Source: Candidatus Poseidoniaceae archaeon
GTDB lineage: Archaea > Thermoplasmatota > Poseidoniia > Poseidoniales > Poseidoniaceae
Direction of reading: 5' to 3'
Assembly: GCA_028356125.1 (NCBI GenBank)
Contig: JAOMTZ010000013.1
Span: 1-45,849, forward strand
DNA: 45,849 bases
Below the pieces are notes generated by a model. The model did no database searches. It had not been told where the DNA came from and worked only from the letters and a program-made list of their open reading frames with translations. Every line of letters starts with the position of its first letter. The first letter of the stretch is position 1. This document shows, piece after piece, positions 7,866 through 16,689 of the stretch. The position numbers and the translations under genes are program-made.

Positions 7866-10007
7866 TCACGCCTGTTGCCAATCAGTTCCGTTCCACCACA
7901 GTGTAGTACCATTGTCCATGGTTCTCCAAGTGTTACCGGATTCATCAGTCCACTGTTGGACTACTGCAGGTTCTGCAACTACTGGAATTGCGGCAGGTTG
8001 TGCAATAGTCTGCTGTGGTGTTGCAACTTGAGATTCGAGATGTGTCGGCTGGAAGGACTTGAATTGACCAGGCATTAGTTGTTCAGAGAAATCCTTAGAA
8101 ACTTCAGCAGCAATTCCTCCGTCTCCTTTTCTCATAAACATAATTCCACCTACTGCAATTGCTATTACAACTGCAATAATTCCAATGATCAACATCATGT
8201 TGCTGTCGTCATCTTCATCTTCAGCTGCTGCTAATTCAGCAGCAAGTTGAGCATTATCTCCTACCCCGTCTCCATCGGTGTCTAATGTCTCACTATCATC
8301 GTTAGGGAATGCATCAGCATTGTCTCCAACACCATCTGAATCGGAGTCTTTGGATTCATTTGAATCTTCAGGGAATACATCAGAGTTGTCTCCTACGCCA
8401 TCCATGTCGGTATCCATAGTTTCGCTTGCATCGTTTGGCAAAGCATCGGAGTTATCTCCTACACCATCCATGTCTGAATCCATGGTTTCGCTAGCATCTG
8501 TCGGGAATGCATCAGAATTGTCGCCAACTCCATCCATGTCAGAATCCATTGTTTCGCTAGCATCTGTTGGGAATGCATCAGCATTGTCGCCCACGCCGTC
8601 CATGTCTGAATCAGTATCTTCGTTAGCATCGTTAGGGAATGCATCAGCATTATCTCCAACTCCATCCATATCAGAATCCATTGTTTCGCTAGAATCGTTA
8701 GGGAACGCATCAGCATTGTCGCCAACACTGTCCATGTCTGAATCAGTATCTTCACTAGGATCGTTAGGGAATGCATCAGCATTGTCGCCTACACTATCCA
8801 TGTCGGTGTCAGTGTCCTCGCTTGCATCGTTAGGGAATGCATCAGCATTATCTCCAACTCCATCCATATCTGAATCTAAAGTCTCACTTGCATCATTAGG
8901 GAATGCATCTCCATTGTCTCCTACTCCATCCATGTCCGAATCTAAGGTTTCGCTAGCATCGCTAGGGAATGCATCAGCATTGTCTCCTACTCCATCCATG
9001 TCAGAATCTAGGGTTTCACTTGCATCGTTAGGGAATGCATCTGCGTTGTCACCAACTCCATCCATATCAGTGTCTAGAGTTTCGCTAGCATCATTAGGAA
9101 ATGCATCCGCATTATCTCCTACGCCATCAGAATCAGAATCGGTGTCTTCGTTTGCATCGTTAGGGAAAGCATCATTGCCATCTAGAGTACCATCTCCATC
9201 ACTATCGATATCAACGATGTCTGCAGAATCAACTCCGTCGACCGTGTTACCAAACTCATTTCCATCGTGTGGAGTTACTTTTACTGTCCATGTCTCACCA
9301 ACAGATGTTGATGATGCAGGTACAGTTGTAGCGTCATTAAATGATGATCGTACAACATTGTTTACGAACCATCGAATTTGTGTTGTTCCTTCAGAATCTC
9401 CATCATCATCAGAATAAGTGTATGAAACGGTTAGTGATCGGTTAACTTCAACATCTCCGTCAGGACTTATCATTACATTTGTGGCCACAGGTGGTGTATT
9501 AGATGGTGGTGCTGCTCCTTCAGTTGATGTCCAAGAATTGGTTCCCCAATTGTCGTTAGTGTTCTGATTATTTCCGTTCGCGTACAGAACTGCTAGGTCA
9601 AATGTAACATCTCCAGTTCCAACTGCTGGTGCAGTCCAGTCAGCAGTCCATGATCGCTGACCGTCGGAACTGTGTGTCAACTCACCACTAACTTGTTTTA
9701 CTAATCCACCAAGGTTAGACCAAGAACCTGCGGAAGCGACTAGGTTGAAACCACCTTGTCCACTAGCAGGCAATCCACTTCCTGACCAAGAGATAGAGTA
9801 TGTCGCTCCAGGCGTGTAAGATGATGGATTCCCGTTCATTGTCGGCATTATCATTGCATCAGTGTTGTGACAAAAACAACCTGAGCCAGTTGCAGCCCCT
9901 GTTTTGCCAGATGAGTTTGCATCTGCAAGGTTCAAACCAGAAACTGCGAGTAAAATCAAACTGATAGCAAGTGCTCGAGAAATGTTAGACATACCACTTG
10001 TGGTCAT
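7866..10007 (-). CDS. surface protein: choice-of-anchor V/reeler-like domain, TSP3 repeats, membrane anchor, Trp-rich tail
   Basis: A 713-residue acidic exported protein. A signal peptide covers residues 1-30 (an alternative start is Met6). It is followed by a reeler-like, choice-of-anchor V type domain to about residue 165, with GSGCFCHN at its head, SSYTPGATYSISWSG, and WTADWTAPAVGTGDVTF. A short beta domain (PPVATNVMISPDGDVEVNRS) comes next. Then follow about 14 calcium-binding thrombospondin type 3 units of 22 residues (DSDMDGVGDNADAFPNDAS pattern). One transmembrane helix spans about 604-625. The tail ends in a Trp-rich mini-domain (686-713, WTDESGNTW...WWNGTDW) resembling DUF2510. GAGG lies 5 bp before the start. 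The large plus-strand frame across it is an antisense artefact of the repeats. Confidence 0.82.
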   Translation of the reverse strand: MTTSGMSNISRALAISLILLAVSGLNLADANSSGKTGAATGSGCFCHNTDAMIMPTMNGNPSSYTPGATYSISWSGSGLPASGQGGFNLVASAGSWSNLGGLVKQVSGELTHSSDGQRSWTADWTAPAVGTGDVTFDLAVLYANGNNQNTNDNWGTNSWTSTEGAAPPSNTPPVATNVMISPDGDVEVNRSLTVSYTYSDDDGDSEGTTQIRWFVNNVVRSSFNDATTVPASSTSVGETWTVKVTPHDGNEFGNTVDGVDSADIVDIDSDGDGTLDGNDAFPNDANEDTDSDSDGVGDNADAFPNDASETLDTDMDGVGDNADAFPNDASETLDSDMDGVGDNADAFPSDASETLDSDMDGVGDNGDAFPNDASETLDSDMDGVGDNADAFPNDASEDTDTDMDSVGDNADAFPNDPSEDTDSDMDSVGDNADAFPNDSSETMDSDMDGVGDNADAFPNDANEDTDSDMDGVGDNADAFPTDASETMDSDMDGVGDNSDAFPTDASETMDSDMDGVGDNSDALPNDASETMDTDMDGVGDNSDVFPEDSNESKDSDSDGVGDNADAFPNDDSETLDTDGDGVGDNAQLAAELAAAEDEDDDSNMMLIIGIIAVVIAIAVGGIMFMRKGDGGIAAEVSKDFSEQLMPGQFKSFQPTHLESQVATPQQTIAQPAAIPVVAEPAVVQQWTDESGNTWRTMDNGTTLWWNGTDWQQA
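8250..9215 (-). repeat. tandem 66-bp repeats encoding thrombospondin type 3 units
   Basis: About 14 head-to-tail copies of a 66-bp unit plus one partial copy, coding for 22-residue units of the form D-x-D-x-DGVGDN-x-DAFPND-x-SE. Copies differ by synonymous and a few amino-acid changes (for example DSVGDN in two units, DALPND and DVFPED in two near the C-terminal end). The run therefore shows divergence rather than very recent expansion. It lies wholly inside the coding frame. Confidence 0.9.
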
Positions 10008-10064
10008 CAGTTCCTCTTTTGACTATTTTGGTGTAGGGTTCTGACAAAATACAGTGATAGGGGA

Positions 10065-10137
10065 TAGTCCTGGTCGGAATCGAACCGACGTCCCCGGGAC
10101 CAAAACCCGAGATGATGGACCACTACACTACAGGACT
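10065..10137 (-). tRNA. tRNA-Gln (TTG anticodon)
   Basis: On the minus strand, acceptor AGTCCTG pairs with CAGGACT over seven bases, with discriminator A73. The anticodon stem TCGGG/CCCGG holds loop TTTTGGT with anticodon TTG, which reads CAA. The T arm has GTCGG-TTCGATT-CCGAC. The 5' AGTCC start is characteristic of archaeal tRNA-Gln. CCA is not encoded and there is no intron. It lies 23 bp downstream of the HD-domain gene on the same strand. Confidence 0.95.
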
Positions 10138-10160
10138 GTGGTAGTCGGGCCGTAGCCAAT

Positions 10161-10610
10161 TCACTTCAAGTGCGTTTCGCCTATAACCTCTCGAGCCGAG
10201 GTGATAAATTCAGACAAATCTAGTCCCTGTGAATCTTCGTATATTCGTGCCATTAAGGCCATATCCAACTTGTCAAGATGCTTCACAAACTTCGCTTCTG
10301 GAGTATCTTGTGCTTCATACTCTTCAAACAGCGCCAACCATTGCGGAGCCAACTTTTTCATGGCTTCATTTTCATCCCGACTTTTGTTGCTAGTATCGTC
10401 GTGTGGAGTAAGATCTCCAACCTCTACTTCAGGTAAATCGTGAACCAAGCACATTTCCAATACACGCATACGGTCTAATTCTTCAGGGCACAAGTGCATT
10501 GCTAGAATTGACATGCCCCATGAATGGGCTGCTACGCTCTCAGGCGATTCGACACCTGCTCTTACCCATCCAGTACGTAGCACATGCTTGAGGTGCAGCC
10601 ATTCACGCAT
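10161..10610 (-). CDS. HD-domain hydrolase (YfbR/HDDC2-like)
   Basis: A 149-residue metal-dependent phosphohydrolase of the HD superfamily. The N-terminal pattern LKHVLRTGWVRAGVESPESVAAHSWGM is diagnostic of the YfbR/HDDC2 group, with the first metal His in ESVAAHSWGM. The HD pair is in CLVHDLPEVEVGDL, and the C-terminal metal Asp is in KHLDKLDMALMA. Known relatives remove phosphate from deoxynucleoside 5'-monophosphates, so nucleotide-pool cleaning is the likely job. Specificity is inferred. It is divergent from the hydroxyacyl-CoA dehydrogenase gene, and tRNA-Gln lies immediately downstream. Confidence 0.85.
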   Translation of the reverse strand: MREWLHLKHVLRTGWVRAGVESPESVAAHSWGMSILAMHLCPEELDRMRVLEMCLVHDLPEVEVGDLTPHDDTSNKSRDENEAMKKLAPQWLALFEEYEAQDTPEAKFVKHLDKLDMALMARIYEDSQGLDLSEFITSAREVIGETHLK

Positions 10611-10702
10611 GTATCGGGTAGGTGGACTTCACATTAGAAACATCTGATTACATTTTGCGAATTGAAGCCAATTATGATGAATGGGGAACGATTCGGCTTG
10701 TC

Positions 10703-11554
10703 ATGGGCATCTCAAAGATGGCAGTTCTTGGCGCAGGTCAAATGGGAAATGGAATCACTCAAGTTGCAGCTTGTGCTGGAATTGAAGTTGTTATGATCGA
10801 CATTAAGCAAGACTTTGTTGACAATGGTATTGCAACAATCGAGAAGTCACTGGCTAAACTTGTATCTAAAGAAAGAATGACACAGGAAGATGCAGATTCA
10901 GCTCGTGCAAGAATTTCTACCTCAATTGATAGGTCATCATGCAGTGATGTTGACCTAGTTGTTGAGGCTGTTCCAGAGATACTAGATCTTAAGATTTCAA
11001 TCTTCTCAGAACTCGACGAGATTTGCAAGCCAGAATGCATCCTTGCTTCTAACACATCTTCGATTTCAATAAGCACTATTGCGGATTCAACCAGCAGACC
11101 TGACAAGGTAATAGGAATGCATTTCATGAATCCAGTTCCTATCATGAAGTTGGTTGAAGTTATCAACGGAAAGGATACCTCTGAAGATGTGACTGCTAAT
11201 GTACTAGAGGCTGCTGAAAGGATGGGGAAAACCCCACTAATGTGTAATGACTCACCAGGTTTCGTCTCAAATCGTATTCTATGTCCTATGATTAACGAAG
11301 CGATTCTAACACTCCAAGAAGGCGTTGCTGAACCAGAAGCAATTGACGGGATAATGAAGTTGGGAATGAACCACCCAATCGGTCCATTAGCACTGTCTGA
11401 CTTGATTGGTAATGACACAGTTCTACACATCATGAATGTTCTACATGAAGGGTTAGCGGACGACAAGTATGCTCCTGCGCCTCTTCTTGTTGAGATGGTG
11501 GAATCTGGAAAACTTGGTAGAAAATCCGGTAAAGGATTCTACGACTATTCTTAA
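10703..11554 (+). CDS. 3-hydroxyacyl-CoA dehydrogenase (3-hydroxybutyryl-CoA dehydrogenase type)
   Basis: NAD-dependent oxidation of 3-hydroxyacyl-CoA (or the reverse) in beta-oxidation. The 283-residue protein has an N-terminal Rossmann fold ([17 protein letters not shown], then VVMID with the NAD-selecting Asp). It also has the catalytic His in [16 protein letters not shown], the SPGFVSNRI motif, and a C-terminal helical domain ([18 protein letters not shown]). A GTG at 10622 would add 27 non-conserved residues. The ATG at 10703 fits the family length, and an AATTAT element about 30 bp before it could be a TATA box. The gene encodes the single-function dehydrogenase, not the fused multifunctional form. 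Confidence 0.92.
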   Translation: MGISKMAVLGAGQMGNGITQVAACAGIEVVMIDIKQDFVDNGIATIEKSLAKLVSKERMTQEDADSARARISTSIDRSSCSDVDLVVEAVPEILDLKISIFSELDEICKPECILASNTSSISISTIADSTSRPDKVIGMHFMNPVPIMKLVEVINGKDTSEDVTANVLEAAERMGKTPLMCNDSPGFVSNRILCPMINEAILTLQEGVAEPEAIDGIMKLGMNHPIGPLALSDLIGNDTVLHIMNVLHEGLADDKYAPAPLLVEMVESGKLGRKSGKGFYDYS

Positions 11555-11610
11555 TGTCATTTTGTGCAATCCTGCCCAAGGGTTTAGTTGAGAAGCGCAT
11601 TGGCACAAAC

Positions 11611-14600
11611 ATGCGGAAGGCACTTTTTCTTTCGGGATTGATGTTGTGCGTCATTTTTTTACCTGCAGTTTCGGCTGTTGATGGTGATGGAGATGGTATC
11701 GATGATTCAATCGATATTTGTCCTTATGCAGCAGGTACTGCAAATTCTACTGCAGGACTAGGTTGTCCTGATTCCAATGGCGATGGACTGGCTGACTTTG
11801 AACAGGCTGTTATGCACGAGTGGGGAGATTCGATCAAAGAAAATATCGATTATGGTACGGTCGGTAGCGAAGTGTACGGTCTAGCTTGGGCGAAGAATAA
11901 TTCCATGTTTTATGCTGGTGGGAAAGACAACAACGTCCATATTTTCGATTCTATGGGTAACCACCAATCATTCCTCTATTCTATGCCAGGTGACATCTAT
12001 GGCATTGCAGCATCTCCAGACGGAGCACATCTTGTAGTATCTAGTGATAATGGAGGTTGCCGAGTCATAAATGCAACAACCGGAGCATTAGTTGCTGACT
12101 TGTGGAATGGGACCTCAAACAATGGTGTCTTTGAAGTTGCATGGTCCAATGATGGAAGTCGAATTATTGCAGGAGGTGGAGATTCCATCGTCAAGTGGTT
12201 CTACACTAGCAATTGGTCAATAGAGCGTAATATCACGGATATACCAGGATGGATTAGCGCTATTGACACTACTCCAGATGACAGAATGGTAATATTTTCT
12301 TCCAACAGTCAAGTCAAGGGTTATTGGTCCAATAATGGCACAATGGCTCTTAATATGACAAATCATACTGATTATGTCCGCAGTTTATCGGTAAGTCCTG
12401 ATGGAAGATTTATAGCAAGTGGCTCGAATGATCATAAGATTATAATTACAGATATCGCCAGCCAGACAATTGTTCAAACAATCGATACTCTTCGTGATGT
12501 GTATTCTCTTGATTTTTCTCCAGATGGCGGGACTTTAGTCGCAGCCCACAACCGAGAGGAAGGTCTTCTTGCTTACCGCACAGATACATGGAGCAGTTTA
12601 GGAGTAATGGATGGCTTTGGTTCTAGCAACAATAACCGCGGAGTCTATACTGTGGAATTCGATGCAGATGGTGATAAATTAGCAGTTGGTTGGAGGAGAG
12701 GATATGTCTCAATCCAAATGCCTCCAGATTCTTACATCCGTGTTCATGGAGAACACTACACTGCTTTGATGGAGAGCTCTTGGCGTTCATCTTACCCAAC
12801 AAATGACGAATCAGTTCGAGTTTGGGACAGAAATCGTGTGACTACTACTATTGATTTGTGTGATTCAAAACACTATATCGGTTCAAGCACTAATGGTGTT
12901 TCACCACAGTATGCTACTAAAGATTCGAATTATTCAACAAATGGCGTGTGGGATTGTAAATATACCAATGAACAAATCCTTGAGATCCCATATGGCAGAA
13001 CCGCAGGTGCTCTAATTGTCAAATCAGGTGGAGCTACTGAATCCTGTTTACAGTCAATCGGTGGTCTATCAATGGCTCAAGTCAGATGGATAACTTCTGG
13101 TCAAACAAAGTCAGATTTGACTACAAACGCTGAAATGCCGGGGCTAGTCTGGTCATCTGTTGTTCCAAATGATGATGGCAATGGTATTCCTGAATGGGTC
13201 GACTTAGATTCGTCGTGCCCGGATAGTGAAATCGTTCTTTCCCATCGTTGGGAAAACCAAACGGATACTACAATCCTCGAGGAAACAGTCCTTTGTGGAA
13301 ACTGTGTTAACACTGATTCCTTGTACACTTCGACCTCTTCACGTTACAGAGCAGTTGCAGGGGAGTTCAGATCTGATGTTACTCAAGGTGTAGCAGCTTC
13401 AGGTGGTGAAGGTTCTATTGGATTTACTGAATTGGTATTCATTCTAGATAATTCAAATTCCTACATTGTCCCCTTGGTTGACAATTATACTCATGGTGTT
13501 GCTGATGCAATAGCAGATGGTGGTGTTGTAGTAAATGCATCTGTAAATTCATCCAAGTCGGGCGATTGGCCTTTACAAACTGACATGCGGGCATTCATTG
13601 CAACCAGTCAAATTGCTAAAAATCTAAACTTCTTGAAATTCTTGCTAGGAGATTTGGGCCAACTCAAATGGGAGCAAATGCAATTCGTTGGCCTAAGTCC
13701 TTGGGCACTGTACAATTCTTGGGCCAAACTAGGGTTTGACATGTCATACTTACTTCCAGATGCTGATGAAGATGGTGTCTGGGATGGGGCTGATAATTGT
13801 CCTGATACAGAACTTGGATTAATTGCAGACCTCGATGGTTGTGCTGAGAACCAGTTGGATGATGATTCAGATGGTTTAACTAATGATTTAGATGATTGTG
13901 ATGATGATGCAGGTACTTCTACTATCATTCTAACAGGCTGTCCCGATGCTGATGGAGATGGATGGCCAGATGTTGAAGATTCACATCCCGGTGATTCAAG
14001 TGAATGGAATGATACTGACATGGATGGATTTGGTGATAATTCTGATGATTGTGTCGATGATTTTGGAAACTCTAGTCAAGACCTAATCGGTTGTGAGGAC
14101 TTGGATGGCGATGGTTGGTCGAATACAGGTGATTCATTCCCTGATGATCCTACCGAGTGGGCAGATTCAGATGGTGATGGATTTGGTGATAATACTGATA
14201 TTTTCCCTTACGAAAATACTCAGTGGTTAGATACTGATGGTGATGGATTTGGCGACAATAATAGTGGGCTGGAAGGCGATGACTGCCTTGAAGTAAGCGG
14301 TACTTCACATGAAGAGGGATTGTTCGGATGTCTAGACAGTGACTCTGATGGTTGGGCGGACACAATTGATGACTTGCCTTCAAACCCAGAACAACACCGT
14401 GATGAAGATGGAGATGGTGTTGGTGACTCTGCATCCATTGAAGATTACGACTGGTGTATTGATACTCCTCTAGATGAAATTTCAATGGTCGATTCAACTG
14501 GATGCGGACCTTCAGAAAGAGATACGGATTACGATTCGTTCACCGATGACGTCGATCAATGTCTAAACACGCCCATTTCTCAAACTACTCTTGTAAACAC

Positions 14601-15438
14601 AACACTATTCCTGGATTCTGGAAATACGATTCCAAATCCAATCGTAGGCTGTGCCCCATCTGAAGTTGATGCAGATGGCGACTTGGTTTCATCAGACTTA
14701 GATTGGGATGACAATGACCCAGACCAGTGGGTCGATACGGACGGCGATGGGTTTGGCGACAATTCTGCTGTTGAAGGTGGAGATGATTGTCCTATTCAAA
14801 AGGGATATTCATATTACGATCAACTCGGATGTCTTGATTTAGATAATGATGGTTGGTCGTATGAGGCAGATTTCAATGATGGAGATGCCACTCAATGGAA
14901 TGATTCAGACGGTGATGGTTTCGGTGATAACTGGGATAATCCTGCTTGGAATGACTCCAGGTCTTATGGAGAATTCGTTCCTGGTGCGACTCAACCTGAC
15001 CGTTGTCCAGATGTTTACTCTGAATTCCTATATTCAGAAACTGAAGGATGCTTGACATCAGTTATCGAAGACGATGACATTAGTGACGAAGCTAGTTCTG
15101 ATGAAGAAGAAGGCTCGGACTTAATTCTAATTCTTGGACTCGCAGCAGCAGGAATCGTACTGATATTGTTCGGTTCGATTGCAGTACTTCTCAAAAAGAA
15201 ACCTGCCCCTAGTCGGAAGTCTAGTGAGAAAAAATCTTCAACAGGAAAAGAAGTTCTGAATGAGATTACAGATTCAGATTCAGTAACTGAAGAATTAGTC
15301 GATTTTGTCGCAAGTTGGGAGGAATTACCTCCTGGTGATTGGTTACCTGCAGACGAAAATGGAGTTAATTGGTACAAAGACGAGGACGGCAGGCATTGGT
15401 ATTCAGATTCTGACGGGTATCGTATTTGGGACCAGTAA
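11611..15438 (+). CDS. giant surface protein: WD-like beta-propeller, TSP3 repeats, membrane anchor, Trp-rich tail
   Basis: A 1275-residue acidic exported protein. A signal peptide covers residues 1-23. A TSP3-like calcium loop follows (DGDGDGIDDSIDICP). Then a beta-propeller of about seven WD40/YVTN-like blades spans residues about 70-370, with SPDGAHLVVSS, SPDGRFIASGSNDHKI and FSPDGGTLVAA as blade strands. A middle domain of unknown fold contains scattered Cys. Many irregular TSP3 repeats (DTDGDGFGDN-type) lie at about residues 715-1140. A transmembrane helix spans about 1171-1194, followed by a Lys-rich stop-transfer. The tail ends with a Trp-rich mini-domain (PPGDWLPADENGVNW...DGRHWYSDSDGYRIW). 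An earlier ATG at 11554 would put 19 residues before the signal peptide and is not favoured. A receptor or scaffold role is inference. Confidence 0.82.
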   Translation: MRKALFLSGLMLCVIFLPAVSAVDGDGDGIDDSIDICPYAAGTANSTAGLGCPDSNGDGLADFEQAVMHEWGDSIKENIDYGTVGSEVYGLAWAKNNSMFYAGGKDNNVHIFDSMGNHQSFLYSMPGDIYGIAASPDGAHLVVSSDNGGCRVINATTGALVADLWNGTSNNGVFEVAWSNDGSRIIAGGGDSIVKWFYTSNWSIERNITDIPGWISAIDTTPDDRMVIFSSNSQVKGYWSNNGTMALNMTNHTDYVRSLSVSPDGRFIASGSNDHKIIITDIASQTIVQTIDTLRDVYSLDFSPDGGTLVAAHNREEGLLAYRTDTWSSLGVMDGFGSSNNNRGVYTVEFDADGDKLAVGWRRGYVSIQMPPDSYIRVHGEHYTALMESSWRSSYPTNDESVRVWDRNRVTTTIDLCDSKHYIGSSTNGVSPQYATKDSNYSTNGVWDCKYTNEQILEIPYGRTAGALIVKSGGATESCLQSIGGLSMAQVRWITSGQTKSDLTTNAEMPGLVWSSVVPNDDGNGIPEWVDLDSSCPDSEIVLSHRWENQTDTTILEETVLCGNCVNTDSLYTSTSSRYRAVAGEFRSDVTQGVAASGGEGSIGFTELVFILDNSNSYIVPLVDNYTHGVADAIADGGVVVNASVNSSKSGDWPLQTDMRAFIATSQIAKNLNFLKFLLGDLGQLKWEQMQFVGLSPWALYNSWAKLGFDMSYLLPDADEDGVWDGADNCPDTELGLIADLDGCAENQLDDDSDGLTNDLDDCDDDAGTSTIILTGCPDADGDGWPDVEDSHPGDSSEWNDTDMDGFGDNSDDCVDDFGNSSQDLIGCEDLDGDGWSNTGDSFPDDPTEWADSDGDGFGDNTDIFPYENTQWLDTDGDGFGDNNSGLEGDDCLEVSGTSHEEGLFGCLDSDSDGWADTIDDLPSNPEQHRDEDGDGVGDSASIEDYDWCIDTPLDEISMVDSTGCGPSERDTDYDSFTDDVDQCLNTPISQTTLVNTTLFLDSGNTIPNPIVGCAPSEVDADGDLVSSDLDWDDNDPDQWVDTDGDGFGDNSAVEGGDDCPIQKGYSYYDQLGCLDLDNDGWSYEADFNDGDATQWNDSDGDGFGDNWDNPAWNDSRSYGEFVPGATQPDRCPDVYSEFLYSETEGCLTSVIEDDDISDEASSDEEEGSDLILILGLAAAGIVLILFGSIAVLLKKKPAPSRKSSEKKSSTGKEVLNEITDSDSVTEELVDFVASWEELPPGDWLPADENGVNWYKDEDGRHWYSDSDGYRIWDQ

Positions 15439-15473
15439 GAAGCATCAAAGGCCAAATCCTTCCTTTGAGTTTC

Positions 15474-16214
15474 ATGGAAGGAGCTTATCTGGTAACTGGT
15501 GCATCGAAAGGAATTGGAAAATCGATAGCATTGTCTATTGCCAGAAATGGTAGTCCTGTGATTGCTTTAGCAAGGCAAAGTGATGAACTTGAATCCGTGA
15601 AATTAGAATTATTAGAGTTACAACCGGATTCAATTATTATTGAGTGCGATCTTGGCGTTGGTCCCCAAATAACCGATGCTGTGGCAAAAGTATCTAGCAA
15701 ATTTGGCCACCTTTCTGGAATTGTCCATAATGCCGGTACTATTCATCCAATTGAGAACATGATGGATGCAGATATTCAAAATTGGTCTCATTCATTACAA
15801 GTTAATCTAATCGGAGTGCAAGACCTAACAAACCAACTGAAGGCCTCAATAGGCGGTCATAGCCATACTAGAATAACAACAATCTCTAGTGGTGCTGCTA
15901 AGAGATCAATACATGGTTGGAGCGCATATTGTGTTTCCAAAGCAGGACTTGACATGTGGTCTATGTGTATGGCTGAAGAAGGTATTGAGCGCAATATTTC
16001 TTCGTTATCTATTGCTCCAGGTATTGTTGATACGGGTATGCAGGAAGATATCCGTGGTGCTAATCCAGGTTCCTTTCCTTCACTGGAAAGTTTCATCGGC
16101 TACTATGAAAATGGAGACCTAACAAATCCTGATGACGTTGCTGAAAAACTGCTACCGTTTTGTTTGGGAATCAAAGGTGAAAATGGGAATCGATTAGACG
16201 TTCGTAACTTGTGA
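15474..16214 (+). CDS. short-chain dehydrogenase/reductase
   Basis: A 246-residue NAD(P)-dependent oxidoreductase of the classical SDR type. The cofactor motif TGASKGIG starts at residue 8, HNAG follows in the middle, and the catalytic Ser and Tyr-x-x-x-Lys appear in TISSGAAKR and AYCVSKAG. Layout and length resemble SPR/YueD-like or 3-oxoacyl-ACP reductase-like members, but substrate cannot be read. Upstream in-frame starts would run into the previous gene, so the ATG giving MEGAYLVTGAS is chosen. It sits 35 bp after the giant surface-protein gene and before aIF5A on the same strand. Confidence 0.88.
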   Translation: MEGAYLVTGASKGIGKSIALSIARNGSPVIALARQSDELESVKLELLELQPDSIIIECDLGVGPQITDAVAKVSSKFGHLSGIVHNAGTIHPIENMMDADIQNWSHSLQVNLIGVQDLTNQLKASIGGHSHTRITTISSGAAKRSIHGWSAYCVSKAGLDMWSMCMAEEGIERNISSLSIAPGIVDTGMQEDIRGANPGSFPSLESFIGYYENGDLTNPDDVAEKLLPFCLGIKGENGNRLDVRNL

Positions 16215-16279
16215 GTAGTGACTTGAATCAATGGCAACGGTCATAAGCCCGAACTACAGCCACGAAATGAGGGAGCCAC

Positions 16280-16666
16280 ATGCCAGGAACAACTCGTGTA
16301 GAAATCAGAACACTCAAGGTCGGCCGATATTGCTGCGTCGATGACAGAGCATACAAAATAAATTCAATTTCAACATCTAAACCTGGTAAGCACGGTTCTG
16401 CTAAGGCTAGAATAGAACTTGTAGACATCTTCACTGGTGCTAAAATCTCTCACGTAGGCAGCGTATCATCTTCCATAAACGTACCACTTATCGAGAAAGG
16501 AACCGCATTGGTTACCCACGTCGATGGTTCTGAAGTCCATGCAATGAACATGCGTGACCACTCAATGATGATTCTACCTCTAGAAGAAGAGATGGACATC
16601 GAAGGTGGAAAAGAAATCATGTGGATGGAAGCACTTGGTCTGTACAAGATCATGCGTGACCATTGA
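16280..16666 (+). CDS. eif5a: translation initiation factor 5A (hypusine-containing)
   Basis: Promotes peptide-bond formation on stalled ribosomes, as eIF5A and EF-P do. The 128-residue protein has the N-terminal SH3-like domain with the modification loop STSKPGKHGSAKARIELVD; Lys37 is the residue modified to deoxyhypusine or hypusine. The C-terminal OB-fold domain ends in a typical archaeal length. The flanking transporter and SDR genes are on the same strand but functionally unrelated. A GAGGGAG stretch lies upstream of the ATG. Confidence 0.95.
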   Translation: MPGTTRVEIRTLKVGRYCCVDDRAYKINSISTSKPGKHGSAKARIELVDIFTGAKISHVGSVSSSINVPLIEKGTALVTHVDGSEVHAMNMRDHSMMILPLEEEMDIEGGKEIMWMEALGLYKIMRDH

Positions 16667-16689
16667 GCTTCTCCTAATCTGGTGATAAA

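Noticed and set aside
7676-7945. Short frames across the helicase tail and the following gap
   Set aside because: They arise from the low-complexity Asn/Arg codons of the helicase tail and the start of the convergent gene.
8250-9215. Possible CRISPR array
   Set aside because: The repeats are contiguous 66-bp coding units with no spacers, and each keeps the same reading frame.
8278-9417. Long plus-strand frame with Ser/Pro/Thr repeats
   Set aside because: It is the antisense of the TSP3 repeat array. The 66-bp period keeps the opposite frame open, and the product has no sensible domain or signal.
10622-10702. GTG start giving a longer hydroxyacyl-CoA dehydrogenase
   Set aside because: The extra 27 residues precede the family's Rossmann start and overlap the divergent promoter region.
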